Positions 1-13,429 of a stretch of 64,000 nucleotides of DNA are shown in pieces. Numbering within the stretch: position 1 is the stretch's first letter; every line of letters begins with the position of its first letter. Location: NCBI GenBank assembly GCA_019096065.1, contig JAGUCH010000002.1, positions 14,768,501 through 14,832,500 on the forward strand, read 5' to 3'. This stretch comes from Paracyclopina nana. Taxonomy: Eukaryota; Arthropoda; Copepoda; Cyclopoida; Cyclopettidae. The position numbers were made by a program, and so were the translations under genes. The notes under the pieces were generated by a model. The model saw only the letters and a list, made by a program, of their open reading frames with translations. It made no database searches and was not told the origin of the DNA.

Positions 1-3000
1 TAGTTGATTTTATGAAAAGCTCCAAAGTTCAATTGGCTGCAGTGTGTGCCAGCCCTGAAGCATTGTCCTCTAAGCCTATTAAGACAATATCTAAAGAAGA
101 CATGCTTTGCAGTAAGTAAAACAAGTTTGAGGAAGTCAACATTTAGTTGGAATTGTACTCTTGAAGGGTGAAGATGATAACAATCCTTTTCAGTGCTTTA
201 TTCTTGGCTGTATCATGTACTACTGAAGTGAGAAGTGGTAATTTGGAGGACTTGTTTCTGCCTTATAAGGGGGCCTTTTTCTTACCAAAATTAAGGCCAA
301 GTTCTTTCTTATAGATGAGGCTCATTTTGTTGAGGAACCAACAGATGCTGATGTGATTCCTGGTGGAACAATTGTGTTCTCATGTATAGCAAAATTGAAT
401 GACAGCATCCTTGAGGATATTCAATGGACTAAAGAGGGACAACCAGTGCTGCCTAGCAGTAGAGTTGTAATAGAAAAGACATCTTTGATGGTCTCCAATG
501 CTCAGCAAGCAGACATTGGAGTGTATCAATGTCATGTCAATTCCATAAGCTCTAGGATGGCTAGGGTGAGGTTCTACAGAGGCAGAGCAAAGCCTTCTAT
601 TGTGCATAGCCCAATTCATTCAGAGGTTGAAAAAGGCTCCACAATTATACTGGATTGTGGAGCCTCAGGCTTTCCTAGGCCAACATTTGCATGGTACAAA
701 GACGGAGGAAGATTATCCACTGCTCATGATAGATATAAGGTAAAAAAACACATTGACTCAAGGCTCATGCCTTTATTGTGCTCTAAATAAAGATTGAAGA
801 AAATGGAACTTTGGTGATAAGCAATGCCCAATTAGGAGATTCTGGACATTACAGATGCTCAGCTTCCAATTACCTAGGAAGAGCCAGCTCTGCAGCAAGA
901 GTTAAAGTCAACTTAAAACTGCCAGAATGTAATTTGTAGTAATGCTTAAAAAGAGCCAAAATCAAAATATCTACTTTTCAGCCATGCCAATCATTACTTC
1001 CAAACCAAGGGATGCTGAAGTAGCTGAAGACACTTTTGTTGAATTTACTTGCGTGGCTAGAGGTCATCCTTACCCAGACATTACATGGTGGAACAACAAC
1101 AGACTAGTTGATTCCAATCATAGAATACATGTGTCAAATGGGGGTCAGCATTTGAGGATTGAAGATACCAAGAGTTATGATTCTGGTGTTTACACCTGTA
1201 GAGCCCAAAATAGATTGGGTCAAGAGGAGTTTTCAGCAACTCTCAAAGTCAATGCTAGACCAAAGCCATTGGAACTGATTGATGTTCCACATGACATGGT
1301 AGCTCTCAAAGGAACCACCATTCAAATGGCATGCAGAGCTAAAGGGTCCCCTGAACCAAAAATAAAATGGCTGAAAAATGGCCATTCAATGCCTTCAGAT
1401 GATTCCAGGTTTTATTTCAGACCTGATGGTAGCCTCATTGTACAAAATGTAACAGAAGCAGATGAAGGCAACTATGAATGCATAGCTGAGAATGGCATTG
1501 AGAAAAAGTCAGCTACAGCAAAATTCCAGCTGAGAAAAGCAAGGCAAGCTGAGACTCAAAAAAGGTAAAATTATGTTCATGGGAATGAATGATGGCAACT
1601 TGTCATTTTAGCTCCATCAATGAAATTAGGTACCAGACTGAGAAAAATAGTAATCCTGGAGATGAGTATGTTCTAGTAGCCCTAGAAGAAGCTACTATAG
1701 AAGTGGACAAAGCATTGAATGCTACAGTGGAGGAACTATTCATGAAATCAGTATCAAACTCTACTCCTGCTGAGCTTATAAGAGTCTTCAGATTTCCACC
1801 TGAAAACATCAGGGGCCTAGCTAAAGCTGCTGAGATCTATGAAAGGACTTTGGAGATTGTTGCTGAGAAAGTGCAAGCTGCAAATGAGGACTGGAAAGCT
1901 GCAAAAAAATTCTCTTATGATGATTTGCTGTCAACATTCAACCTTGAGCTTATTGCCAATTTGTCGGGGTGTGAAGCACATAGAGCTCAAAGAGAAGTGA
2001 ATTGCAGCCAGGATTTGTGCTTCCATGGAAAATACAGGACCATTGATGGAACTTGCAACAATTTCCAGAATCCTCTATGGGGCTCATCTTTGACCACATT
2101 CAAAAGGCTCTTGCCAAGCCAGTATGAAAACAATTTCAACTCACCAATTGGTAAGGATGTTAAATCTTATTGCTTCCACACAATGTTGAATGAGCCTTAA
2201 TTCCTCTTGGTTGACTAAGGCTGGGATGGAGACAAACTTTATAATGGCTTCAGATTGCCTAGTGCCAGATTAGTGAGTTTTGAGATCATCAGCACATCAA
2301 AGATCACATCAGATGATGAAATGAGTCACATGGCAATGCAATGGGGCCAGTTTCTTGACCATGATTTGGACCATTCTATGGAAGCCATCAGTAGGCAAAC
2401 CTTTGATGATGGCATCACTTGCAGTGCTACATGTCTAAATAGGCCTCCCTGTTTTCCCATAAAAATTGGACCAAATGACCCCAGGTAACAATCTGAAGAG
2501 TTTTAGAAAACCTGATCTAAGACACTTTCTTGATTTAGAATTACCAATAGGGAGTGTATGGAATTTACTAGATCCAGTGCAGCTTGTGGATCTGGTAGCA
2601 CTTCAGTATTTTTCAATCAGCTTCAAAAGAGAGAGCAACTTAACCAACTAACTTCTTTCATTGATGCTTCTCAAGTGTATGGCAGCTCTTTAGACTTGGC
2701 CATCTCCTTGAGGAATTTAACAAATGATTATGGAAGGTTAAGAGAAGGTTTGACCTTCAACTATGGGCACAAGCCTTTCTTGCCCTTCAACACAAGGCAT
2801 GTCATTGACTGCAGAAGAGATCCAAGGGAAAGTAACATTGGTTGTTTTTTGGCTGGAGATGTCAGGGCTAATGAGCAAATAGGACTCATAGCCATGCACA
2901 CCCTTTGGTTCAGGGAACACAATAGACTAGCAGGAATTTTGAGACAGCTAAATCCAACTTGGGATGGAGACAAAATCTTTGAGGAGAGTAGAAAAATTGT

Positions 3001-4521
3001 GGGAGCTCAAATGCAGCATATTACTTATTCACACTGGCTTCCAATGATCATTGGTCAAGATGGCATGGAAAAATTGGGAAATTACTTGGGATACAGGGCA
3101 GACGTTGATCCTTCCATTGCCAATGTCTTTGCTGGTAAGCACAATCTTAAATCCTGATTATTCCTGTACTCAATTATATTTTTGCTAAATTTTGATGAGA
3201 TTGTAATTCTTTAGTGATTAGTGAGCATTCTTCTTATTCTTGTCTCAGGCTCTCAGCATACACAGCTGAGCTAATTTACAGCAGCTGAAAAAAGTTTACC
3301 CCTGCTCAGTTGATTTTGCACAATAACATTGAGTGTTCTTTTGATTGCACTTAAGGATAAATGAAGTGTTGCCTCATTTGCTCTTTTTTTCAGCTTCAGC
3401 CTTTAGGTTTGGTCATACTTTGATCAATCCTCTGCTGAAGAGGCTGAATGCAAACTTTGAAGCCATTCCAGAAGGTCACTTGCCTCTTCACCAAGCCTTC
3501 TTTGCACCTTGGAGAGTGGTTCAAGAAGGTGGCATTGACCCAATATTAAGAGGCCTGTTTGCCTCCTCTGCCAAGAAAAACTTACCCAATGAGCTCATGA
3601 ATGATGAGCTCACAGAAAAATTATTCAAGGCTGTTCATGCTGTGGCCTTGGATTTGGGTTCACTCAACATTCAAAGGGGCAGGGATCATGGCATTCCAGC
3701 CTATTCAAAGTGGAGGCAATTTTGTGGCTTATCTCCCATTACTAGTTGGAATCAACTGTCTCAAGTCATTGGAAGCCAAACTGTTGTTTCCAAATTGCAA
3801 GAGCTTTATGGTCACCCAGGAAATATTGATTTGTGGGTTGGTGGGCTGTTGGAGCCTCCTGTCATAGGTGCCAGGGTTGGCCCTACTATTCAGTGCATCT
3901 TGATTAATCAGTTCAAGAGGCTGAGAGATGGAGACAGGTTTTGGTATGAAAACCCAGCAGCCTTTAAGCCCGACCAACTATCTCAAATAAAACAGACCAG
4001 CTTAGCAAGGATAGTATGTGACAATGCTGATCAAATTGCTCAGGTGTATCCAAATTTGTTCAAGATTGCTGGTCAAGAGTTGGCTGACTGTGCCAGTATT
4101 CCAGAATTATCGCTAAACCCTTGGTTTGAATGCCAAGATAGTCATTTGACATCTAGACCAAAGAGATCAGCAAAGGACCAAGAGCATAGTTATTTGGATG
4201 ATCCTTCGGGGGAAAGGATTGAAGGCATAGAAACTGCTCTTATGAAAAACAAAATACAATTGAGAAAGATGGAGAGGAGATTGTCAAGAGTGTACAAAGC
4301 AATGATCAAGGAGCATGGCAATGATGAAGTTTGCATTGACCACAATGGATCTATGAGGAATGATGATGATTCATGGCTTCATGCTCAAGATGGTGTTTGT
4401 GCCAAATGCTACTGCAAGGTAGTTTTTAAAATCCTAAAATACAAATTCTTAGGTTTTTAAAATTTTTTGCTTTCAGAATTCTCTCATCAAGTGCCACAAA
4501 TCAACTTGTGATGAAACTTGA
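1..4521 (+). CDS. Pxdn: Peroxidasin, 3' part (5' end outside window)
   Basis: Secreted haem peroxidase of the extracellular matrix; family members form sulfilimine crosslinks in collagen IV. Exons by phase: up to 111, 315-739, 793-928, 982-1564, 1612-2150, 2220-2484, 2551-3134, 3394-4418, 4477-4521 (TGA). The first exon reads as the tail of the leucine-rich repeat cap. Four Ig domains follow, with paired cysteines such as VFSC/YQCH, LDCG/YRCS, FTCV/YTCR and MACR/YECI. The peroxidase domain runs from about 1960 to 4130. It has MQWGQFLDHDLDHS (distal His and haem-linked Asp), GDVRANE (catalytic Arg), WFREHNRLA (haem-linked Glu) and FRFGHTLINP (proximal His), so all expected catalytic residues are present. 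The C-terminal VWC module is short, ending CHKSTCDET. Missing: signal peptide and most LRRs, upstream of position 1. The gene converges with NPRL3, 108 bp between stops. Confidence 0.95.
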
Positions 4522-4629
4522 GTAAGCTAGCAAATTAAAAGAGTCATGTGATGATCTCAGCCCATTATTGCTTAATCCTTTGACCCTTTATTTAATCATC
4601 ATCTACAAAGTGTAATTACAAAATTACAA

Positions 4630-7600
4630 TCAGTGTTTGTAGTACTTGGTCAAAGCAGGATCCTCGTGCTCATGCCTCACCAAGATGAGACTGAACCTGT
4701 CAATGATTTGCAAGAGTTGAGCACGCCTAAGATCCATGTGGTACATGATTTCTTCGAGGTGATACTTGCCATTCATAAATATTGCCACCTTGGCAAACTT
4801 GGCTAGCTCAGCCCTGTCCATGGACACACTCATAATCATGTTCCTGTCTTCTTCATTGAAAGCCTCCAATATGGTCTCATAGTTGTCATTGGTAGGGTCA
4901 TCACTGACCCTTTGGGGGGCTTCATAGTAGTAATAGTCATCATCATCATCAAGTCCCTCTTCCATCAACCTGGCTCTTTCTTTCTCCATCATCATCACTG
5001 GATCATCCCAGTTGCAGGCTGCATCATCATTGAGGATCAGGGTGATGTAAGAGTGAATCTGGACAATCAAATGCTGTTGGAGCATCCAAACAATGATCCT
5101 GGTCAGCAGCTGGAGATGTCCAGGATTCATGATTGGAGCTGTCCTTTGAGAAATTGAGGTAGGCAAGGAGAACATGGCCAGGCTGGACACAATGTTTTCG
5201 CCTGGAAACTTTTCATTGAACCTCTCCACCACAACAGGGCTGAACAGAGTCTTGACCTTGGGAGACACCACATAGATGTTGGACTCACAAATTGGGTAGA
5301 TGACAATGGCCAATCCCCAATAGAGCAAATGCCCTGCCAAATGGAACACCTGAAATGATTTACAAGCCATAAATTAGATAACTTACTAAGGCATGCGACT
5401 CAATTTAGTATCTATAAGTAGGGCAACTTTTTGCCAAGTTTGCAGCTTTTAATAGATGCACCAGATTTCTGCAGCATCCACTTCACTGTCATGGAGCCCC
5501 AAGGACAAGTTATTTCCTAGCATTATTTGCAAAAGCAAGAAGCCATAGACCGGAAAGTGGAACAAGCCCATAATTTAGCGTTGTCGTTTTTTGCCTCTTT
5601 GGCCTTGCTGCCCTTGCATATTCATGACAGCGACATTAGCCTCGCTGCATTAATTTTTTCCAGACTTTCTCATGGGTGCGCCCATGCTATGCTCAGATTG
5701 GCAGATGAGACGCTTGCCTGCCATTCATAAATTTGCCTTGAATTTCAACCTTCACTGCCTTAATCTTCCATCGAAAATTGCAATTCCGAAGGTTTTCAAT
5801 TAATCTTGAATTCCTCCATCACTGAAGCCAGTCAAGAAAAAGTTTCCCCCTCCTTCAAGGAACTGCATAATTCAAGAGAAGCCATGAAAGGTCTTCAGCA
5901 ATCAGGAAATCGGTTACATGAGGCTTACATGCTTAAGGGCCAAATCGGAGTCACTGGCAATTGTCCTGAAGCTCTTGGTGGGTGAGGCATGCACCAGCAT
6001 CTTTTTCAGGGTGGGTGAGGCATCCAAGGGTAGCATGTCAAGCAGCTCCCTCTCTTCATAGAGCAGCAAAATGCCATGGTAGGGCCTCAGGGCTTCCAGA
6101 CACTTCCACACTGATTCGGGCTCCACGTGGAGGAAATTGCTCACCCTGTGGAACACCTTTTGTGGGAGGCAAAAGCTGATTTCTATGTAGTTGTTGATGC
6201 GCTCGAAAGCATGTCCAGTGTGGGAAACGTCCTCGAAGATGTTCCTTAAAGCGTTGGCCAGTTGGCTTTTGGAGCTCTCCGCAGCCAAAGCATAATAGGA
6301 AGCATCACCGCCTCTTATTTGCAGGGAGGAAGCTTCTTCTTGGATCATATTCAAAATGTTGGCCTGCTCTGACAAATAACCGACTCTCCTGAAATAGATA
6401 ATTTAAACTAATAAAAAAGTTTTAGAAAGCATCTAGCTGCTCTGTATATTATCCTTGCTGATGATTGGTTTCCCCACCAAGCTACTTTCCAACTTTCAAT
6501 GGAGCATCCCACGCTTTTTTGGCCCTCTGTGTACGTGTGCACAACTTTAGAAAGCATTGACAGTTTACACAGATCTATATGTGCTCCATGTGAAAAATGG
6601 CACACTTTTCAGATTACATCGTGATATCTAAAGTGGATAAATTATGATTGCGATCTGCGGATATATCTGCAATGTCACCAGCAATTGCTCGAATTTTTTC
6701 AAAATTCACCATTTCTGACATTACATATTCCTGCTTTGAGAGCAAGAAAGAATAATTGAAAGAGACAGTTTCAAAGCTTTCTCCTTCCAACTTCCACAGA
6801 GGCAGAAAAAGGGGATTTTCTCAAGAGGCAGCAGCAGCACGTTTCTCCGTGCTTTCTTTGTTTCAGGCTGACAATTTGATCCCTTAAAGATGGGCTAGAA
6901 AGCCTATTAATTCATTACGTTAATTGAGTAAGGAAGTCTTTCGGTGTAGTATTTATATGGGGACCTCAATTACTTATAACGCCATAAGTGCTAGGGAGAA
7001 AACAGCAATAAAAGTCGTAAAAAAAAGTGGGAGGGAGCGTAAAAGATTCATTCAAGCGAGAAAATGGGGCATAAAAAATTCCTCCCGCAAAAGCAACAAC
7101 AGCGCAGCGTTAAAGAACAGCAAGAGAGGAGAAAAGCGAGTAAACATGGTGCAATTCGCAAAAAAACGTGAGCCGCAGATGCTGAAAAAGCCTCTCAAGG
7201 GGCATCCCAGTTTTTACCCATTTGGCGTTTTTCCCTATTTTTTTTGGCCATAAACAGAGTCACTCATATGGCTCCAACTGAGACTGGAGCTCCATTTGTT
7301 GTTTCAAATGGAATTTTGGGCGGGAAAAAATTAAACCTGTTCAAGGCATGAATCAAACCAAAAAATGCCATAAAATTAGATGGGATCCATTTCGTTTTCA
7401 TGAGGGACAATCATCATAGGGAAAAGTTGGTCCCATTTATAACTGACATTTTGTCAAACGAGCTGAGACTTATGGTGACAGCAAAAAAATAGCAGTAAAA
7501 AGAGGAATGGCCAGATTTGCTTGCAAGTGATTTTTGCCAGCTGAGATCTCAAGCATCTTTTTAAAGATGAAAAGTTTCTTCAGTTGGCAATCCTGCCATC

Positions 7601-8947
7601 TAAATGTTGTGTCCAATTTTCCAAGGACTCTTCAAAAAAAAACATAAGAGGCTTTCGCAGTCTCGCTAATTGCTGGGCGGATTACTTGGCAGAACATTGG
7701 GTAAAAAGGTATGGTATACACTACTACTTAGAATTTCTATACATGAGTTTGGCTTGACAACGCCAAAACTTGGCCAAAATGGCCAAATAGGATACAAAGG
7801 TAAGAGGAAAACAAACTTACTAACTTTGTAAAGTGTTGACAAACTTGGTCTCATGTCCCCCCTAGAGAATTTTAAGAGGTCCAAAGCTACCAAAAAAAAG
7901 TGTGTCATGCCTATTCTTACAGCTTGCCCTCAACAACCAATGGAAGGCTTGGCTATAAAATAGCGAATTTACTCGGCAGCATCATCCTTGATGAAGCCAT
8001 TTAAAGCATGGAAGAGACATTTTGTGTTGGAGCAGTAGGAATGGAAAAATAGCCAACTTTGTGCTCAACCATGCAAGTACAAGCAAACAACTTTAGAATA
8101 CTAAAATGAGAGAGAGAGAGAGAGGAAAGCTGGAGCAGAAGTATGGCTTTTTTTTAAAGCGGATATAAGATACATTCCCCCCAAGAGTGCACTGAATATG
8201 ATGATGGCATTTTCATCTTTAAAAGCTAGGTCAGAAGAGTATTTTGTGCCTATTTTGGTGCCCATAAAATAGATGAGCTGGCCAGATATAGAGTCTGAAA
8301 TATGTGTGCCCCACATTATTTGCTTTTTGCCAAGAGCAGAATAAAAAACCTAGGCTACACTACCTCTCTTCATATTTGACAGCCACTCCAATTTGCTGGC
8401 TGAGGTCATGGTATAGCTCCACAATTGAATAATCAGCCATGGCTTGGAGAGCAAAAACGACCTGAAACATGGTCATTTGGGATGTGACAATATTGGCGAA
8501 ATTTTTCTCTTCCCCAGGCTTCAGTTCAAGGTTCAAAGGATGTCCAACAAAGCGGACATCATTGATCTTGAGCTCAAACTTCTTGTCACACAATTTGGGG
8601 TGGACAGCAAATAGATTGCTCAAGACTTTGCTCGAGTATTCTGGGACGTTCTCGGCCCGCAAATTGGCAGATGAAAGGAGGCTGAGCTTGGCCTCTTCAT
8701 CTTCCACATCGCTGCTGTCATCGCTCAATTTGTACTTCACGTAGCGATTCGGGTCCACGGCAGGCTGGTCAGGGTCGGCAGCTGCAAATTGGTCAGCTGA
8801 GGCGGGCGAGGACTCGAGGAAGTCAGCTGACGCAGACTTGTTGATGTTCCTGTGAGAGCTGCTGACCTTGTAAGGGTATCTGAAAAGTACCCTGTCTCCT
8901 CCCTGGCCATTTTTGACCAAAAACACAGAGATGGGAGTGCTGTACAT
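4630..8947 (-). CDS. Nprl3: GATOR1 complex protein NPRL3
   Basis: Subunit of GATOR1, the GTPase-activating complex for Rag GTPases that represses TORC1 at the lysosome when amino acids are scarce. Coding exons on the minus strand: 8947-8364, 6388-5929, 5349-4630; 588 codons including the stop, with phases that join exactly. The N-terminus reads MYSTPISVFLV, matching the family start (human MRDNTSPISV). The ATG lies one base inside an exon preceded by an acceptor, so a 5' UTR exon must lie upstream. Further family motifs are KINDVRFVGHP, the EERRVGYL junction across exons 1 and 2, RPYHGILLLYEE, VFHLAGHLLYWG and the C-terminal HLEEIMYHMD with HEDPALTKYY. An acidic and tyrosine-rich insert (DDDDDYYYYE) sits in the variable loop before the C-terminal domain. 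The 1975-bp intron 6389-8363 holds no gene. A polyadenylation motif lies about 40 bp past the stop (TTTATT near 4589 on +). Confidence 0.95.
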
Positions 8948-11900
8948 CCTGCAAAGAAGCAAAAGAGAAACGTTTACATATCTGGGCTTGCCAAATGTCA
9001 ATTGTGGTTTGCATTATGTGTAGAGTGCACTTAGGCAAATTAGTTTTCTAACTACCAGCAATGTATCATAGATAAACAACATGAGCGCGCGTTGGCTCAA
9101 AGCAGATGAGGCTAATTGAAGAGTGTTCTCTTTTGGGGTAACGCGTTAAGCAAAAAGGAGCTACCAGAAAGACCTCATTCCTACATATTGGTATTCCTGC
9201 TAGGCTCAATTTATCAGGAGGCGAAAAGGGATCAGCTTGAAAGGGAGAACGGATAAAATGGCCATTTAGGGATCATGAAAAAAGGTTCGATCTGTAACAT
9301 TTGCAAGCAAGTGAGAGCTGGCATCATCACCATTTTGAAGGGGGTCCTATATATATTTGAAGGCTCCCCAAATGTCCTTGAAGCCATAAAAGGAATTTTC
9401 TTGGCGCAATCTCCGAAATGCAAGAAATTTTATGGTGGACTGCATCAACTAGTATTATGAGGAGGAGCACAGCGAAAAATGGCTAAATTTTCAGCCGACG
9501 TCGAGCCTCCAAAGTTGAGTGATGGCAGCCAGCAGCAAAAAAGCAACTATCTTTTGCCATATGCGCGCGAAAAAAAGTTGGCTATAGCAGCTAACACGTG
9601 GAAAAGTTTTTCACCACTTTCTCCACATATATATATTATGGAACCAGAAGTGTGCAGCAGCAGCAAAAACGGCCCATAAAATCACCCAAAAATGGTACAG
9701 AATCAGCCCGAAAAAGTAGAGGCCATCTTTATGCAGCCCAGAGGAATTGATAAAAAAGTGCATACATGTGTCCTGGGGAAATTCCTAGCTCGGTTTTGAA
9801 GATAAGAAGAGCTTCTTTTCATATGAAAATAGTAGCATTTTAAATCCGCTTTTGGGCATTAATCTTGCCTTCTCTAGACTCTACGCAACAAATACGTTTA
9901 AGCTGGAAAAGCCAACTGGGGACCCATTGATATGTAAATTAGCCATGGAATGATGCCTACAGACCACTGCACACTGTGTATACACTTTAGGAAGAAAAAT
10001 GGCTCTTTTTGTGGGCAGGAGTATCAGGTAGAAATAAGGCATTTTGAATTTCTGAGCAGCCAAAAAAAAGAAGGCCTTCTCCAACTTGAGCCTTAAAAAT
10101 TGATGTGGACAAAAATGGCTGGAAAATAAAGCTATACTCTGGGGGCAATAAAGTGATGGCATATTGACCTTGGAGAGTCCCCTTTTATGTAAGATATACT
10201 CTTTAGAAGTTGGTGAAAGCTCTGGTCAGCAAGACTTGTGAAAGCCTCCTAAATTCATTGGATTAAGAAAAGTCAATTTTCTGCTTCCTCCTCTATGGGA
10301 CACACATCTTATTTCATTAGCGATGATCAAGCAAAGCCTTAAAAATGTGGCTCGCACGTCTCTGTCAGGTTATGGCTTGATGCATCGACCTCAAGTCGAT
10401 CCTCCAATTAAGGGCTGCTTTGGTATTCAGTGAGTGAATTTGCAATTTGGCTTGACCTGGCCAACATTTTATGGCCTTCGGCCATGAAATAAAGCTACAT
10501 AGGATTGATCAGACCATTAAAGGGGAATGAAGGCTCAAAGACCGTAAAAAGGCTATACACATTCACAACACACCAAAGGTCAAAACTCACTGTTGTTGGG
10601 CTAATGATAATTTTCTACTCTTGCCATTTGGCAAGAGAAAATAGGGGGAAACTGCTCAAAATAATGGCCAGCATTTGCTCCAGAAGAACAAGCTCCTGTT
10701 TTGGGCGCAAAGTATGCAGAGAGAAAAAAAACCTTCAGCAAATTACTCTTGCAGGCTTTAGATGTCCAAAGTCATTATTCTTGAGATAATCCTTTTGCAA
10801 AGAAAAAAGCCTAGCGCAGAAAAGGAAAGCACAACTTGCAGCCCGTTTTTAATATGCGTGCACGTGAAAATGCGGTCTTGCTCATCGCAACTTTCTTATG
10901 GTAGCTTATCACGCAGCCTTGCTATGAACGCACTTTATGCATCCAAAAGGAACAAAGGACTTTAACTAAAAGCAGAAAATGGCTAAAGTAACATGGATAC
11001 TTTTAAAAAAGCGAATAATATTCATAAACTTTGCCCGTGGGCTTGTAAAATTACCCTCGGGTTTTTTTTTGTAAACAAAAATCATATCTTGGCATATTTT
11101 AAATAAATAATTCATTTTTCTAAACTTGAAGCAAAGCTTGGGCATTTATTATGCATCAAGCAGCTAAAATCATGAAAAACTTAATGAAACAAAATCACAC
11201 AAGTTTTAAGCATTTTTGCGTGCGTATCATTTCACATCTTTTCATGGTTTTAGAAATGACAGCAATTTTCATTGACTCATTTGGTAAACTTTAAGAAAGG
11301 CATTTTTCTCAGCATCAGCACTACTTTCCTCTCTTTGCATTTTAAAAATATTCACTGATTTAGTTAAGCAGAAGCCCTACATGATCTAGTGCTAGCAGAG
11401 CATGCGTGCATAACAGCCACTACTTTGCTTTGTAGAGCTGTAATGAGAATTATTATTCAGCAAATGATGGATGTTATTTACCAATTACGTATTCATGAGG
11501 CCTCATACACAAGAAGATGAAAGCAGCAGCAGGAGATAACACAGGAATTCTGCATTACTTTTATTGCCAGTTTGCACTTCTTACAGCTAATTAGCCAATA
11601 TACTACAGAGTCTAATGGGATTTGATCCTCTGAGCATTTTTGAGTGTTTGCTGCTATGTGCAGCTAATGCACACTTAATTTGATTGAATGCCTTTGCATC
11701 AGCTTGACCCTCAAAAAAGCCCAGTTCGTGGTACTCCGGAGAATAGAAAACGGAGAAATCTTTTAAGATTTAAAAGCTTAAAAGCAAAGGTCAAAAGTTT
11801 AAGTGACAAATGAACCAAGCTATTTAAGAAAAAAGTACCAGCAAAAGGTGAGTGTTTCTTTTTTGATGCTTTCTTTCCTCCTGGACTTTCTATTGCTATC

Positions 11901-12942
11901 TCTTTATATCTTCTAGTAGCTCAAATGACATTGGACAGATTTAAAAGTATCTACTGCTGCTGCTCCACTTCTGGTAGTATTTGTTCCACACTAGCTATAG
12001 ATCCAATATCCTGTGCACCAAGAAGGTTGTTTGTTGTCTTGGGGCACTTTTCCTCTACAACAACACAGCTCCATACAATATATAGACTCTTCATACTGCT
12101 ACATTTCAGTATAGTGCTTCACACAATATTAATAATGACAAGTCAAGATGAGTCTGTGATTAAAAGTAATCCAATTTATTAGTAGCTAAAAAGAGCTTCC
12201 AATCATCTAGCAAAGCATAAAGCTTGCAAAGAGAAAATGTAGTGTATATAGAAAAAAACAAACAAAAAAAACTTGGGCTAATCATAAATGATGTACTACT
12301 CAAAGAAGTGCATTTTGGTGTACATAGAAATGCCCCAAAATCAAAGCTTCAATGTGTCCCAAATACACTCACACACATTAGTGCATTCACTGCACCAAAA
12401 AGCTGATGGCTTTTTTTTGGCCAAAGTTGCTGCTGCTGCTGTTGAGTGACATTTCCAGGATATGTCCTGGAGAGAAAAAAATATTACTTTTTCCTGTCAC
12501 ACAGCCCCCCACAGTGCATTTGTAGTGACGACTGGGAAGAAGGCCATACGGGACATTTGGCAAAGCAAGGCAAACATTTAGGACGTTTCAAGTCCACTCT
12601 CAGGCATATATGTACTGCTATGTGGCAGTATATCCTTCATATACCATTTTCACGCACAGCATTTCCCCGGAAAATGATACTACTTCTCACAAAGCTCGCA
12701 GGCTTTCTATAGAAAGATGCTCCCACTGCTCAAGGAGAGAAAATGATTGATGTATTGAGGAGAGGATCTTGATATAATGAGGCTGCTAGCAAAAAAAGTT
12801 GACTTTGAGCTTTCACTTCACCTACCCGGAAAGTCATGACTTATCGCACTTTCCGACTCCCAAACCTGGACCTTTGCACACCAGATTGGCCCATCCTTAT
12901 TGGAGTAAAAAGACAAGAAACTATGGAAGCCAGTGAGCACAG
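8948..12942. other. Gene-free stretch 5' of NPRL3
   Basis: About 4 kb of AT-rich DNA. The open frames here are short, many start at GTG or TTG, and none shows a family motif, a credible splice chain or a signal peptide. The NPRL3 5' UTR exon and promoter should lie near its left end. A GA microsatellite lies just outside it, at 8107-8123 in the NPRL3 intron. No RNA gene or intact transposon was recognised. Confidence 0.6.
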
Positions 12943-13372
12943 TTTTCACAGTCCCCACAGTTCAATCAGTTCACATGGTTCAATCAGTTCACATGGTTCA
13001 ATCAACTCACAAAGATCACTCAACTCACACAGATCACTCAGTTCACATGACATGGTTCACTCCTATCACTTAGTTCACTCTGTTAACTCTACTCACACTG
13101 TTTATCTAGAGCACATGGTTCATTCAGAGCACTCAACTCAGCTCACTCGGTTCAATCAGCTCACAGGGTACACTCAGCTCACAGGGTACACTCAGCACAC
13201 AGGGTACACTCAGCTCACAGGGTACACTCAGCTCACAGGGTACACTCAGCTCACAGGGTACACTCAGCACACAGGGTACACTCAGCTCACAGGGTTCACG
13301 CAGCTCACAGGGCTCACGCAGCTCACAGGGTTCACTCAGCTCACACAATTCACTCAGCTCACACAGTTCACT
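12943..13372. repeat. 18-bp minisatellite with irregular 5' half
   Basis: Positions 13159-13372 hold about twelve head-to-tail copies of an 18-bp unit, gctcacagggtacactca. Copies 3 and 7 share the variant gcacac, which suggests a 72-bp higher-order period; the last five copies drift. The left part (12943-13158) is a looser array of 6- and 12-bp pieces such as ttcacatggttcaatcag. The unit is a multiple of three, so long frames survive on both strands, as (GYTQLT)n on + and (ELSVPC)n on -. These look like by-products of the repeat rather than genes. Confidence 0.9.
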
Positions 13373-13429
13373 GTTGAGAAATATGTGGACTCTTTGCACT
13401 GTGTGAACTACTATGTCACTGGGTGAGCT

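Noticed and set aside
6924..7253. 109-codon frame inside the NPRL3 intron
   Set aside because: Starts at a non-ATG codon, is lysine/arginine-rich from A-rich DNA, and has no domain or splice support.
12836..13426. Long frames on both strands over the minisatellite
   Set aside because: The coding look comes from an 18-bp unit being a multiple of three. No splice sites, signal peptide or domain, and both strands are equally open.
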